64,000 bases of DNA from CAVTYH01 sp963738835 (GCA_963738835.1 CAVTYH010000003.1:323406-387405), one strand, 5' to 3'; shown: positions 28,320 through 40,151, counted from the first letter of the stretch. The notes: generated by a model not told the origin, from the letters alone. Translations and numbers: made by a program.

Positions 28320-28882
28320 ATGGGAATTCTACAAGATGTTGCCAGTTCGATTGGGGGCGACCATCTCATAAGGTTATCGACTGGGCAAGCTAATTTCGAG
28401 GATCCGAATTCACATGATCAACACCGCCTGCTCGAGATGATCAAAAACATTGACCCCGGTAAGTTGCAGCAGATTTTCGCGAAGACCGCCGAGAAGGTAC
28501 ACCCGCAGGAGTATTCCAACCATGTCACTCCGGGTGTGGGTGGCACCAATCCCCTGGGGGATCTGAAGTCCGGGCGCTGAGCAGCATCGCCGCGGCGCTT
28601 GTCAACCGTCTGAAGAGCGTCAGCTCCAACAGTGAGTCGAATGGTTCACCACTCGACAAAGTACCGGGTTTGCGGACGACTGACCCGATGCAGATGAAGG
28701 CGGACGATGTCGCAGCGGTCGCCCGTTACACCCAGCAGAACCACCCCGAGGCCTTTGGTCAGGCGGCCACGGAGATCGCCCAAAAAGAGCCGGCCCTGCT
28801 GCAGAGTTTTTTGGGTAAGGCAGGCTTGTCCTTGGGTGCGGCGGCCTTGGCATCGCATTTCATTAAGGCAGACCGGGGCTGA
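28320..28882 (+). CDS. Small soluble hypothetical protein, one frameshift
   Basis: Starts MGILQDVASSIGGDHLIRLS after AAAAGGAG. First frame runs to LGDLKSGR; near 28575 the frame shifts to ALSSIAAALVNRLKSVSSNS, QMKADDVAAVARYTQQNHPE, PALLQSFLGKAGLSLGAAAL. About 186 residues if repaired, helical, ending with a Gly/Ala-rich amphipathic segment. The Asp/Pro/His-rich middle (HPQEYSNHVTPGVGG) is a recognisable pattern of a planctomycete/proteobacterial conserved hypothetical, but I cannot assign a function. It follows csrA closely. Confidence 0.5.
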
Positions 28883-28989
28883 TCGAAAGGAACGAACAAG
28901 AGGAAGTTGGTGGAACTAAACATACCATCGTGAGTCTGGGTACGTGCCCACTTTGAAAACACGATGGAACACTTCGAGAAAAAGGAGGA

Positions 28990-29863
28990 ATGACGATGAA
29001 AACCTTGCATATTCTTGGACTGAGTGCTCTCGCTTTGTTGCTGTTTGCTTCCGACGCCTGGGGCGCGCGGGGCTGTGAGTGGCGGCATGCGCGGCGCGGC
29101 GGTTGGAGGAATGATGGGAGGAAGTTCCGGAGCAGCGACCGGAGCGAAGATTGGCGTCGTGACCGGCGCGGCCCAAGGAGCCGCACAACGGTCTCAAGAT
29201 CGCAACAACATGAATGCAGAGACTCAGGCGCGCGCTCAGTACTATACGACGCCGGCATATCAAAATGCTCAGTACTCCAACTATAACGAGGCGCCACCCG
29301 AGGTCATGGTGACCTCCGCAGCGGCTGCGCCAGTGAAAACGAGCGGAGAGGCCGTTCTTCGCATCGCCGGTAAGCCTGTGGTCGGAATCACTTATCCGTC
29401 CGATTGGAAACAGCAAGCCAGCGAGAATCGCGTCACGGCCGTCAGTGCGGACGGACATGCCTGGTCGGCACTGGCGATCCTCCAAGGCGTCAAGGACAAG
29501 CAGGCCGCGATCGATCAGACGAAGCAGCAGCTCGAGAAGTACCTGAAAGACATCGACTATGACGATCCTACCCAGACCACGCGGGGTGCGCTGATGATTA
29601 CTGGCAGCGGCAAGAGCATCAAGTCTGGAGTGGAAGTGGTGTTCGCGGCGGGAGTGTTTGATTCGGGTGCCGGGCCACTGGCCGGTGCGGCGTTCGTAGT
29701 CGATAAGGGCCTTGAGGACCAATACAAGGCCACGGTCAAGTACACGTGCGAGACAATTCGCGGGGCAAAGGACTTTACCGGGCAGCAGCAAGAAGTCGCG
29801 AAGCCGGTGGTCGGCAATCAGCAGCCGGCGAACCCGGGCGTGACCAACCGCAGGTCCCGTTGA
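28990..29863 (+). CDS. Exported protein with glycine-zipper segment, one frameshift
   Basis: Signal peptide (MKTLHILGLSALALLLFASD...), then near 29070 the frame shifts to a glycine-zipper stretch (GMRGAAVGGMMGGSSGAATG, KIGVVTGAAQGAAQ), a Gln/Asn/Tyr-rich linker and a C-terminal alpha/beta domain (LRIAGKPVVGITYPSDWKQQ, DQTKQQLEKYLKDIDYDDPT, FVVDKGLEDQYKATVKYTCE). About 290 residues. GGAGG lies just ahead of the ATG. Glycine zippers often insert into or associate with membranes. Function unknown. Confidence 0.55.
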
Positions 29864-29879
29864 AGCGTGCAGTCAGCTT

Positions 29880-29918
29880 AGCGGCCGTGGAACCGTTTTG
29901 AGGTTCCACGGAGCCGCT
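29880..29918 (+). terminator. Long hairpin after the glycine-zipper gene
   Basis: CCGTGGAACC/GGTTCCACGG form a perfect 10-bp stem, extended by AGCGG/CCGCT around a two-base bulge. No T-run follows. Probable terminator or processing site. Confidence 0.5.
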
Positions 29919-30090
29919 GAGGTTGCAAACGGTCAGGCGCAGGGCGGCTCTGACATGCTGGTTGTATGGAGGAAAAACAACGAAGCGGTCGTGGTTGGAC
30001 GATCGGACGGTTTAGAGCGCATGGTGCCACTTCTAATTTGTAGATGTGGACAAGGCAACAACTCTTTTCGCCAGTGAGGGAGGTTTACTC

Positions 30091-30300
30091 ATGAGATGTG
30101 TTTCATTTGTTCTGTTGATGCTTGCAGTAGCCGCGACGAGTAGTGCGCGTGGCCAGCAGCCTCAGGTTCGTGAGGCGCTTCGCGACGGGGTCTGCGACGG
30201 GGATTTTGGAGATCGGCAGTCGGTCAGAGAGGAACGTCGCGAGGGGCGGCAGGAACGTCGGGATGACCGACAAGAGCGCCACGGCGATGTCTTGAGCTAG
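30091..30300 (+). CDS. Small exported basic Arg/Glu-rich protein
   Basis: 69 residues: signal peptide (MRCVSFVLLMLAVAATSSAR), then a highly charged REERREGRQERRDDRQER segment. ATG 30091 with GGGAGG upstream. A 74-bp block coding for the charged part is duplicated 117 bp downstream (30320-30393), suggesting the original gene continued and has been broken by an indel, or that the repeat expanded. RRDDRQER-type repeats occur in many short planctomycete exported proteins; function unknown. Confidence 0.5.
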   Translation: MRCVSFVLLMLAVAATSSARGQQPQVREALRDGVCDGDFGDRQSVREERREGRQERRDDRQERHGDVLS

Positions 30301-30393
30301 TTAGGGTACTGTGAAGGGAATTTTGGAGATCGGCAGTCGGTCAGAGAGGAACGTCGCGAGGGTCGCCAGGAACGTCGGGATGACCGACAAGAG
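30203..30393 (+). repeat. Direct duplication of a 74-bp coding block
   Basis: 30203-30276 and 30320-30393 are nearly identical (ATTTTGGAGATCGGCAG...GACAAGAG, two or so changes) at a 117-bp period, separated by a short unrelated spacer with in-frame stops. Confidence 0.75.
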
Positions 30394-30408
30394 GGCGCGG
30401 CGATCGCG

Positions 30409-30873
30409 ATTAGGATCGAGACCGCGGGTCGGTGCGGTCATAAGCGTACGGCCGAGACGTGGGGTGCGGTCGTCGATCAAAGGCGCAGGCTCATAGCTCG
30501 TGCCTGACGTCGGCGACTGCTCCGCATCTCATCCGTCATTGTCGTCGAAGCGGAGCAGCAGCGGACGCAGGTAGGTTCAGGGTTCCATCCGGTGACGCTT
30601 CGCACCGGTGGCATCAGCTGTTCCGAAGCTCATTGACCAAGCGATCTCTGATATAGATTTCCCGTGGCTGACACACCCAGTCGGTGGTGAACTTGCGTGT
30701 TGCCGTAGTCGTGCCTGACATTCGCACTCGCGGTCTGGATCCGCTTCGGGTTCAGACATGCGAAATGCCGACCTGCCGTCGTTCCGCATTTGAGGTTTTA
30801 GTGTACGATTAGCGGCGTTTGTGACGTTCTTCGTCCTCAAGCTTAATTGTGTGGAGGAATCACACGATGTTTG
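30409..30873. other. Intergenic, nothing recognised
   Basis: Only short, unconvincing frames lie between the charged-repeat gene and the second IS66 copy. Confidence 0.45.
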
Positions 30874-30952
30874 GTAAGCGCACCAGCAACACATCTTGAC
30901 TGAAGTGCTATCTTGTGGATTTCGCAAATTGAAATCCTTGGGAGCACGAATC

Positions 30953-31312
30953 ATGGCGGGTCACCAGCGGGATCCGAAGCGGGAACGGTTTTGGCGGAAA
31001 GTGCTAGCACGGCGGACGCGTAGTGGATTGACGGTCCAAGAGTTCTGCGACCAAGAAGGCTTGGTGGCGACAACCTTCCAACATTGGCGGCGGGAGATTG
31101 CTCGCCGCGATGCCCCACGACCTGCAACGCTCTCGAAGCAACGGCGTCGGACACTGGCTCGGGCATTCGTTCCGGTTAAGCTGGCCGAAGACGGATCCGG
31201 GGCCATGTATCCGGCGGAGGTGTGTTGACCACTGGCGTCACGTTGCATTGGCAGCAAGCATCGACCGGACCCTGCTCTCTACCTTGCTTGCAGCGCTGGG
31301 CGAATCATGTTA
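30953..31312 (+). pseudogene. tnpA: IS66 TnpA, frameshifted
   Basis: Same protein as in copy 1 for the first 90 residues, then a stop at 31226-31228 caused by base losses around GGAGGTGTGTTGACC; the remaining C-terminus (ASIDRTLLSTLLAALGESC) persists in another frame to about 31312. Confidence 0.8.
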
Positions 31313-31660
31313 AGCCTCGCCCTGCGGTGGAGATTTATCTGTGTACGCAACCAACTGACCTACGGCGTGGCTTTGATCGGCTGGCACAGGCAGCTCTGGA
31401 ACATGCGGGACGTGAAGTCACCACCGGTGGCCTGTACATGTTCATCAATCGCCGTCGTGATAGTGTGAAGCTGCTGTATTGGGACGGAGATGGATTGTGC
31501 CAATGGTACAAACGACTGGAAGCTGGCCGATTTCAGCTACGAGCAGTACCACCGGAGTAGAGTAGCGTGGCGCTGTCTGCGACGCAATTGTCGCTGATCC
31601 TGAGCGGAGTGGATCTGCGCAGCGTGCGACGACGGAAGCGCTATCGACAGCCAGCTTGAA
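31306..31660 (+). pseudogene. tnpB: IS66 TnpB, frameshift and premature stop
   Basis: The start is out of frame with the core because one base is missing near 31324 (CTGCGGTGG versus CTGCCGGTAG in copy 1). The core VEIYLCTQPTDLRRGFDRLA is intact until a TAG at 31558-31560 where copy 1 has TCG. The rest of the gene remains readable to 31660. Confidence 0.8.
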
Positions 31661-31703
31661 TCGAGTGCGAAACTTTTTTCACTGGAGCTGGTTTCAATAC
31701 TGC

Positions 31704-33230
31704 ATGAGCACGGACGCCGCTGCTTTGCCGAACGATGTTGCCGCTTGTCATGCGCTAATCGCGCAGCAGTTCTCCACCATGGACGATTTGCAGCACAAGC
31801 TAACGCAACTGGAACATTATGTGGCCCAATTGGTGCGGGCTCGCTTTGGTCCCCGCAGTGAACGGCTCGATCCCAATCAATTGACGCTGTTTGTGGCGAC
31901 TGCGATGGAAGTGCCCCCGTCGGCCCAGGACGTAGTGGAAACCGCCGTTCAGGCTCACAGCCGGCGTGGCGGCGGACGGAACGAATTGCCGGCCGAATTG
32001 CCACGCGATCGTATAGAGCATGACTTGGCTGAGCAGGAGAAGTTGTGTCCAGGTTGCGGCCAACGCCGCCAGCGGATCGATTGCGAAACTAGCGAACAAC
32101 TGGAGTTGATCCCGGCGCAGTTGAAAGTTTGGAGCATGTCCGTTGGAAGTATGCCTGTCGGAATTGCCAGGAACATGTGGCGATCGCCGAAGTGCAGGCC
32201 AAGCCGATCGGCAAAGGACTGCCCGGACCGGGCCTGTTAGCGCAGGTGGCAGTGGGCAAATTCAGCGATCATCTGCCCCTGTATCGGTTGGAAGACGTGT
32301 TCGCCCGCGGCGGCGTGGAATTGTCGCGCAGTACCCTCTGCCGCTGGGCACGCTGCACCGCCCAGTTACTGGAACCGCTGTACCAGTTAATGGTTCAGCA
32401 TGTGCGTCGTTCTCATGTAATTCACACGGACGACACGCCGGTGAGTGTGCTCGATCGAATGCTTCCCAGAACCCGCACCGGAAGATTTTGGGTTTACTGC
32501 GGCGACTCGCAGAATCCCTATTCGGTGTACGACTACACGCCAGCCGCAAACGGGACGGACCAGCAAACTTTCTGAAAGATTATCAAGGTTATCTGCAGGC
32601 GGATGCATTTGCGGGCTACGACGGGATCTATGCGGCGGGCACGGTGAAACAGGTGCTCTGCTGGGCACATGCGAGGCGAAAGTTCTTCGAAGCGAAAGAG
32701 GCACAACCGCGCAAAGCGCATCCAGCGCTGGCATTCATCGCACGATTGTACGATGTGGAACGAGAAGCAAAATCGATGTCTGCAGAAGCCCGCCAGCTCA
32801 TGCGGCGAGAACGATCGTGCCTATGCTGGCCGAGTTCTACGTCTGGCTGACGGCGTTGACCAGACGGATATTGCCCAAAAGTCCTGTGGGCCAGGCGATC
32901 CACTACGTTTTGCCGCGCTGGGAAGGTTTGACACGGTACTGCACGGATGGGGCGCTCGCCATCGATAACAATCTCGCTGAACGCACATTGCGGCCGTGTG
33001 CGATCGGACGCAAAAATTGGCTTTTTCTGGGCAATGATCGAGGTGGCCGCACTGCGGCCATATTGTTCAGCATCATGGCCAGCTGCAAAGCGAATCAGGT
33101 GGAACCGTGGGCCTATTTGCGCGACCTGCTAGTCCAGTTGTCATCCGCCTCGCCGCCCGCGGCCGCGACGCTACTTCCCGATGCTTGGTTAGCTGGACAC
33201 CCCGAAGCTCGACGGAACTGGTCGAGGTAA
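31704..33230 (+). pseudogene. tnpC: IS66 transposase TnpC, at least three frameshifts
   Basis: Intact across the site broken in copy 1 (RNELPAELPRDRIEHD), but shifted near 32128 (one T lost in GAAAGTTTGG), near 32538 (T lost in GACTACACGCC) and near 32815. DDE residues remain visible (HTDDTPV, GYLQADAFAGYD, DNNLAERTLRP). The lesions differ completely from those of copy 1. Confidence 0.85.
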
Positions 33231-33267
33231 CTGGATAAATCATCAGACACCCTGACGCCGAGAAACT

Positions 33268-33378
33268 CCGATTTGATGTCAGTGTGGCAATTTGAATTCC
33301 AACATGAATTTAGACACTCCATCGCCCGACGATTGCTGGCCCATCGGACTTACGGCGACGAGTGCCGGCAAAACCAAG
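33268..33378 (+). repeat. Interspersed repeat A, copy 2
   Basis: Matches the minus strand of 9080-9187 over about 110 bases (shared AATTCCAACAT, TTAGAC, TGGCCCATCG, GAGTGCCGGCAAA). It lies 38 bases after the tnpC stop. Confidence 0.6.
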
Positions 33379-33391
33379 GGTCTTTCAAGCA

Positions 33392-33958
33392 TCACTTCCT
33401 TATCACGGGCTCACTTCCTTGCATCGAAGGATGGAATAGGAGCAGGGCTTGATCTCCTGTCGCATCTAGTTTCGCGGGTCGCAAACGTCCGGACCCACGT
33501 ATGCAGATCGCGAGCAACTCGCTACGAAAGTCGTAGATTCCGAGCATAACCTTAGCGTCATCTTTTTCTCCTGGGAAATTCAAGTCGATTTGTTTAGGCT
33601 GCTTCGTTGCATCGATGATGAATGTCCCTTCAAGCGATTTCTCGCCAACGTGCCAAAAGATTTTATCGCCAGAAAAGACAATGCGATCGCTCTGCCGTGG
33701 CCTTGCGACAAGCGTCACAAAATCCCATGACCCTTGAATCCGTTGGTGATCCGACTTCGCCGATGCGGCATCGATTACTGTTGAATCGGCGGAATGCTTA
33801 GCATCGGGCCGGCCTCCCGCACGCGTCGGCCTGCCTTCTTGGTCAACCGCGACAGAATTAGCTGGTCTTTCACCACAACCGACGAGAAAAGTAGCCGTAG
33901 CGACCAACATTCCAAAAAAGACGCAGCCCCTCGCTATGAAATGCTTTGCTTTTCGCAT
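33392..33958 (-). CDS. TIGR03067-type lipoprotein
   Basis: 188 residues. The N-terminal signal ends in a lipobox (ATATFLVGC), so the mature protein is probably lipid-anchored. The domain DHQRIQGSWDFVTLVARPRQ ... FSGDKIFWHVGEKSLEGTFI ... QPKQIDLNFPGEKDD ... GIYDFRSELLAICIRGSG follows the pattern of the TIGR03067 domain, abundant in planctomycetes and of unknown function. Frame intact. It is separated from the kinase operon by 733 bp on the same strand. Confidence 0.7.
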   Translation of the reverse strand: MRKAKHFIARGCVFFGMLVATATFLVGCGERPANSVAVDQEGRPTRAGGRPDAKHSADSTVIDAASAKSDHQRIQGSWDFVTLVARPRQSDRIVFSGDKIFWHVGEKSLEGTFIIDATKQPKQIDLNFPGEKDDAKVMLGIYDFRSELLAICIRGSGRLRPAKLDATGDQALLLFHPSMQGSEPVIRK

Positions 33959-34125
33959 GACCGAATTCTCAGTAATAAAAGATGCTGCTTAGTTGCCCAA
34001 TAAAATAATACGAATGTTAGTCATCGCTGGGCATATAACTCAAATTCATGGGTCGGAACAACTCAGATGGATTTCGTGTTAAATCATATCTTGTTTCTGG
34101 CAGGGTTGGGCACTTTGGATTCGGA

Positions 34126-37100
34126 TCACACAGCGGGCCGGAAGCGGCGGAGTAATACCCGCCAGAGCCAGCGCACTGGGCGGTGGAAAATCAGCATCGC
34201 ATATTCCGCAGCGCCGGCAAGCCAGATCCCGGGGATAATGATCGTCCACGCGGCGTGCCCAGAGTAGTGCTGCAATGCGGGTTTCGCCCTGGCATCGATG
34301 GCCAGCATGAAGGCGGCAGCAATCGCCGCGGCCATCACGGTGTTAGCCAGCAGCCAGGCAATGCGTCGCCAACGGCGTTGCACGGTCCAAGCGATCAAAA
34401 AGTAAGGAAAAGCAATCAATGGTACAAACAAAAACAGCATTGCAATCCGGCGGAAGGCCAAGCCGGTTCTCGTTCCATATCCGGTGAACGGATCCGGAAG
34501 AAGAAGAAACGACCCGATCGAAATGGCGACCGCCGCCGTCAACACGAACATGCCGAGCATCCCCCAGGTCCGATTGCGAACCACCCGACCAACGAGCCAT
34601 AAAGGGATGAAAGCCACCGCCAATGACTCGAGCAATTCGGGCAATACGAATCGTTTCAGATCAAATTCCAAATTCGCCCAGGGCAGATTGCGGATCAATC
34701 GTGGATCGGCGGTCATGGACTGATCGGTAGAAATTGAATCCGGCTCGCCTGCGTTTGCTTTCCCCTGTGACCCGAAGGTGGTTAGGAACTTGCCCTCGGC
34801 GTCGGTGGGCAGGACGTAGCGCGAGATCGAAACGGCGCCTCTTTGGGGCGACTGACTAACTGCGGTAATTGGCCGTTGGGTCCAGTCTTCAACCGTGGCA
34901 GCTCGAATTCACTGTTGGCATCGTACATGCCACGCCATGTGGTTCGGCCGGTGGCGCCGTCCAAGCCGTAGAGCGTGTCTCCGCGACTATACGTATGGTG
35001 CAGATTCCCTCCATTCCATTCCACGTCGATGTCCCCGCCGGCGAATGCCACCGTGGCGGGTTGGCCGTTGCCGGGGGATTGAATTTCCGGACCTGTTGCC
35101 GAATCAATGCGCGGGTACTCCCAAATTAATTGCTCCAGACCTCGCGCATAGCGCGAAGTTTGTTGTTGGCCGGCCAAAGCAATTCGTCGCGGCCATCGCC
35201 AACCAGGTCGCCGGCTGCGCTCCAACGGGCGTAATTGTCGCGGCGCTGGATGACCTGTCCCTGGGCATCCAGCAGGATGGTCTCCGCCTTCCCACCATAT
35301 ACCGCTAGGCAAACGACGCGGCCGCCATTCCCTTGGATATCCGCGACACAGAACGTACCACTCGCAATCGAATATTCCGACTTGGTTTGTCCAGCCTCCG
35401 GTTCAAACGTCCAACGCGGTTTTCCCGTTTGGGCGTCGAAGGCCTTTAAAGCGACAAATACTCCTCCTACCGACACGCCAGGTTTCGGCGGTTGGACATA
35501 TCTTTCCAAAAACAACACGTCGAAGTGTCCTTGGCCGTCCAAGTCAACGACCACGGGCGGAGACATTCTCTCGGTGTTGATTTGCTGTTCCCACTGACTC
35601 TCTCGCTCCCAAAGCACGGCGCCGTCGCGACCACTCAGTGCTGTCAGTTTACAAACGTCGCTCTGCGAGTAGTTCGGCTGTGTACGAATCATGTGGAGCA
35701 ATACCACGTCGCCGACTCCATCTTTGTTCAGATCGACCAGAGCCTTGGCCAAGACCAGCTGCTCTGAAGTGCCTTCGGCAAGCCAATGCTGCCAAAGTGG
35801 CGCACCATCGCGACCGGAAACCAGCGCCACTCCATTTCTGCCATACATAGAATTGCTGCTGTTTGCCACATTGCAAAGGACGTCGATGTGGCCGTCGTGT
35901 TTCAGATCGACGCAACGGGCCCCCGAAACTTCCAATGGATTGTAGTCGCCTGCCCCCGGAGCCGCCGCCGGTACTTCAATCCGGCCTGCCTTCCAGAGCC
36001 GAGCACTGTTTTTCCGGAGAGCGCCTGTAGCGGCAGGGGCATGCGGTCGGGTTTGTAACCCTGATAACTTGTGGCGGCCAGCACGTCGGGCGTGCCATCG
36101 CCATCCAGATCCCCCTCCGGCAGTGCCGGGAATTCAAGCGACATCGAATTCAAGGGTTGCCATTCATCGTCCCAACGAACCGGGCCCGACCAGAGTGGAC
36201 GTCCAGTGCGGCCGGAAATGATCGACCACGCCGAATTTGCGTAAAGTTGGGAACTATTATTTTGAGCACAGAGGGCAGAATCGGGAATTCCATCGCCGTC
36301 GTAATCCTGGGTCATTTGATAGGAACCCAGCCGCCGCCAGGCTTCGGGCGTCGAGCCACGGAAAACGTGCAGTTTGCCCGCCATGAACGTAGTGTCCCAG
36401 GTCATGAACTGCTTGGGCTTATTGGGCTCAAAGGCGCAGACGTCGACCAAACCGTCGTGGTCGAAGTCGTCCACTCGCAATACCGCGAGATCTTTTCCCG
36501 TACGCGCCAGCCGGCCCGAGCGGGTCGATACAAACAAAACCGAGTTTTTCAGCGGAATCACCAACTCCGGCAGGCCATCGCTGCCCATCGTGGTCAAGGC
36601 GAGATCGCCGATATTTTCGTAGTGTGGCAAGTGTGCCGACCATAGACTGTGGCCATCATGACCTGACAAGGCGTCGATGTAGAGCAAGCCACCGCCAAAC
36701 ACACCGCGCGCATCAGAGGCGCTGTCTGGCGCTGAAACCATGATCACGTCGCGCACCCCATCGCCGTCGATATCGGGGCCAACGACATACCGATCCTGCG
36801 GGTGGTCTAGATCGTTAGACGACCCCGATAGTTTCTGGCGCGGGAAGTGCCGCTGCCAGCGGACCTGGCCGGTTGCCCCGTCCAGAAGCGCCAGCCCATA
36901 ATGACGGTCAGTAATCCACCATGTTTCCGGGTCGTTTTCGTCGACGACAATCAAATCGGCCTTGCGATCTCCGTGCTTGCCATCCGCGTCGAGATTGGCC
37001 ACCAGCGGCCATTCGTGGGCATTGCCCGACTTGCGATATCGGTCAAAATCGCTGTTGATTTCCGTTTGCCAGAGTTGCCGCTGGGCCGAAAGCGAAACAC

Positions 37101-39580
37101 CGGTCAGGGTTTTTAAGGTGGGTTTGCCGGTATCGTGAATCAGCACGATGTCGTCCGAGCCATCGCCGTCCAAATCAACGATGCGGGGAGCGTCGCAAGG
37201 CGCGGCATCCAATTCATAAGGGGGCCAGGCTTGTTCGCCGGTGACTGGATCGACGCCGAACATCCGCGTGCCGGCAACGAACACCACAACCGATTTGCCG
37301 CCGACGGTGCACAACTTGGGCTCGTAAGCAAACGGGATTTTTTGGCCATACAGCGGTGGATTTGTGGCGATGGGGGGCTTGGGAGTAGCGGACTGCGTTG
37401 CCGGAAAGCGCCACAGCGATTCACCAGTGCGGCCCGCGGCCGCTTCGAGCCAGGCTTTATTTTCGGCCGCGGTGAAAACCGCCAAAATAACCGGTGCGCT
37501 TTCTTTATCTTTCAGCAGCAGCGGCGTTCCAACGACAACACCTTCGGTGGTTATTCCGCCGGGCGCAGCCTCGGGCGCATCGCCGGGTGGTTTACCTCGG
37601 AACTCCCACATGACCCGGCCGTCTTTGCCCGACACGGCGATGATCGGTCCACCGATATATCGGTTACCGTGGGACATGTTCGAACGTTCGAGCTCCGGCC
37701 GTGGCGAATTCGTGAACGCCCAAACCAGATCGCCGACGCCGTCGCCGTCGAGGTCCGGGGCCGGGCGCATCAGCCGCGGCGGAGGTTGTTCGTTGTCGTT
37801 CGGAAATTCTCGCCAAAAATTCAGAAGACTATACCATCGATTCACACGATTCTGAGCATCTTTTGCTTTCGGCTGAATGACCGCTTCCAGAGTCTTGTTT
37901 TCCACGGACGGACTCAAATTGACTTCCCAGACCAACTTGCCGGTTGTGAGGGAGATGCGGCACATGGTGGCCGGTTGGTTCGATCCGGCGGGTACCACAA
38001 TGACTTCCGGGCCCTGGCCTAAATCGACAATTTCGCCGGCCCAGGGGGACCAAACTTCGACCGGCTGGCCTAGCTCGGGGCTGCTCAAACCGATGTTGAA
38101 CAATTGCTGTGCACCGCGCTGAACTTCAAACAGAAACGTCTCGCTCATCTGGCCCGATCCGGAGAGCAGCAGTTGATAAGGTCCCTCCGGCAGCGAGACC
38201 GGATTGTCGGTTGGCAAACGAAAAGCCGACAGCGCCGGTTCGCCATGTTCATCCAACACTTCGGCCAGCAAACCCGGCGTGTCGGTTTCCAAGCGAAGCT
38301 GCCCCAGCAGCGATTGCTGGTGCCATTGCCAACCAAGGATGCCGGCCAACATCAACACCACTGCGGCTGCCGCGGCCAACGCCCCGATGAATACGCTTCG
38401 CTTCTGCTTGCGCACCCAGCGCGTGGCACGCTCCACTACGCCAACGGGTCGGGCGACGATCGGTTCGTCGTGCAAAAAGCGGCTCAAATCTTCCGCCAGT
38501 TCCGCGGCAATGGCGTAGCGGCTGCGCGGTTCTTTTTCCAAACATTTCAGGCAAATCGTTTCCAAGTCTTTCGTGACCGCGGGATTTAATAGCCGCGGCG
38601 ATGCCGGATCGGCGAAGCGGACTTGGGTGAGCGTATCGACTGGACTGGCCGCTTGAAACGGCGGGCGGCCTGTGAGTGTCGCATAGAGAATCGCCCCCAG
38701 CGAGTAGACGTCGGATGCCGGACCGATTTCACTGGCAGCGCAGGCAGCCTGTTCCGGAGGCATGTAACTGGGTGTACCCAGGATTTGTCCGGTCGCGGTC
38801 AATTCGGAATCGCCCCCCAGACGTTTCGCCAGTCCAAAGTCGGTGACGCGCGGTTTGCCTTCAGAATCCAAGAGAATGTTGGAAGGCTTCAAATCGCGAT
38901 GAACGATGCCTTGCTCGTGGGCATATTGCACGGCCAACGCCACCGCGCGCAATATCTCGGCTGCCGTGCGCGGCGGCAGCGGACCGGTTGCCAGCCGTTC
39001 CAACAGGCTTTGCCCGTCCACATATCCCATCGAGAAGTAATGCTGCCCGTCGTGCTCGCCCACTTCGTGGATAGGCACGATGCCTGAATGATCAAGCCTG
39101 GCGGCGGCTTGCGCTTCGCTGTGGAAGCGAGCCACTTCGGCGGGCGAGGCCAATTGACCAGCCAAAATCATCTTTACCGCCACGATACGGTCGAGCCTCG
39201 CTTGCCGGGCTTTATAAACCACGCCCATGCCACCACGAGCGATTTCGTCCAGCAATTCGTAGTCGCCAAAGTAGCGGATGCGTCGCAGTGGAGGCCGACT
39301 GGAGTCTGGCGCCGTTAACAAGCCAGATGTTGCGTCGTTGCTGGAGGAATCTGTTTGGAGATGCGCGGCCGTGGTCTCGAATTGCATCGCCTTTGCGGCG
39401 CGACGATGCTTGATCTTGATCGGCAAAGAACGCCGCCAGTTCGCCCGCCAATTGAGGATGTTGTTGCAAGAGCGCTGAGCGGTCTGGGAACTGGCCGTCA
39501 TCAATCGCTTCCAAATAGTCGCGAATAACTTCGTGCAAAACGGCATCATGGGCGGCGGAATCGTCAAGGTTTGATGACAT
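34126..39580 (-). CDS. Giant membrane Ser/Thr protein kinase with FG-GAP/PQQ-like propeller repeats, about 4 frameshifts
   Basis: About 1,820 residues once indels near 39400, 35930, 35150 and 34830 are bridged. Order: N-terminal segment (HEVIRDYLEAIDDGQFPDRS), kinase domain (IARGGMGVVYKA loop, Lys in VAVKM, HRDLKPSN, DFGLA), a membrane helix (VFIGALAAAAAVVLMLAGIL, residue about 400), then some 1,100 residues of repeats with DLDGDGxxD-type calcium-loop and WxxxLP motifs as in FG-GAP/VCBS and PQQ-like propellers, and a C-terminal domain with about five membrane helices (FVLPELLESLAVAFIPLWLV ... FLFVPLIAFPYFLIAWTVQR). The last part is readable without a stop from ISRYVLPTDAEGKFLTTFGS into the membrane part, so it is one protein. 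ATG 39580 lies 3 bases after the sigma-factor stop. It probably phosphorylates cytoplasmic targets in response to an extracellular ligand. Confidence 0.8.
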
Positions 39581-39583
39581 TGG

Positions 39584-40151
39584 TCATTCCCATTCGTGCA
39601 ATTGCTTGCGTAGATTTTTCAGTCCTCGATGCAACAATCCAGCCACCGCCGCGTGCGTGCAACACAATTCTCCGGCGATTTCCGCCAACGACCGGCCATA
39701 CCAATGACGCAGCAACACGGCTTCGCGCGTGCGCAATGGGCAATTCCACCGGCACCGTTGCCAAATGCACCGCCCGCTCACTTTGCTGGGCTTGCTGGCT
39801 GGGGGACGATTCACCAGAAGCCAACCAGTTTGCCAGACATTGCGAAGACCTTTCCAGCGACGCTTCCAAAGACCGCTCCCGAGTTGTGTCTCGCTTGGCA
39901 CGACCCAAATCGCGCCGCACATTGGCCAAGTTCCGAGCTAGAATTTGCCGCAGCCAAGCCGCGCTGGGCCGCGGTTTGACCGCGAAATTGGTTCTCGTCG
40001 CGGTGAGCCTCCAGCAACGTCTGTTGGACTACATCAGAAGCGTCGAGCTTGGCCTGATACTTTCCATCCAAACCCAGACGGGCCAAGAGCAGTAAATAGC
40101 TCCGGAATACCTCCAATCGATCGGCGGATGGCTGTTGGGCGGCACGGACAT
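39584..40151 (-). CDS. ECF-type RNA polymerase sigma factor, about three frameshifts
   Basis: Region 2 reads RSYLLLLARLGLDGKYQAKL then DASDVVQQTLLEAHRDENQF and RGQT, diagnostic of planctomycete ECF sigma factors; then in other frames ILARNLANVRRDLGRAKRDT and region 4 EAVLLRHWYGRSLAEIAGEL, THAAVAGLLHRGLKNLRKQL. Indels near 39990, 39760 and close to the start. Length about 185 residues is normal. The start at 40151 is provisional because the first frame is disturbed. Its stop is followed by the kinase start, so the two are translated together; sigma-kinase pairing is a known planctomycete regulatory arrangement. Confidence 0.75.

Larger units (their letters stand above)
30874..33233 (+). mobile_element. 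IS66-family insertion sequence, copy 2 (decayed)
   Basis: The left end GTAAGCGCACCAGCAACACA matches copy 1 with small differences. All three ORFs are present but each carries indels or stops. No inverted GTAAGCG right end could be found; interspersed repeat A (33268-33378) follows the transposase as in copy 1. Confidence 0.85.
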
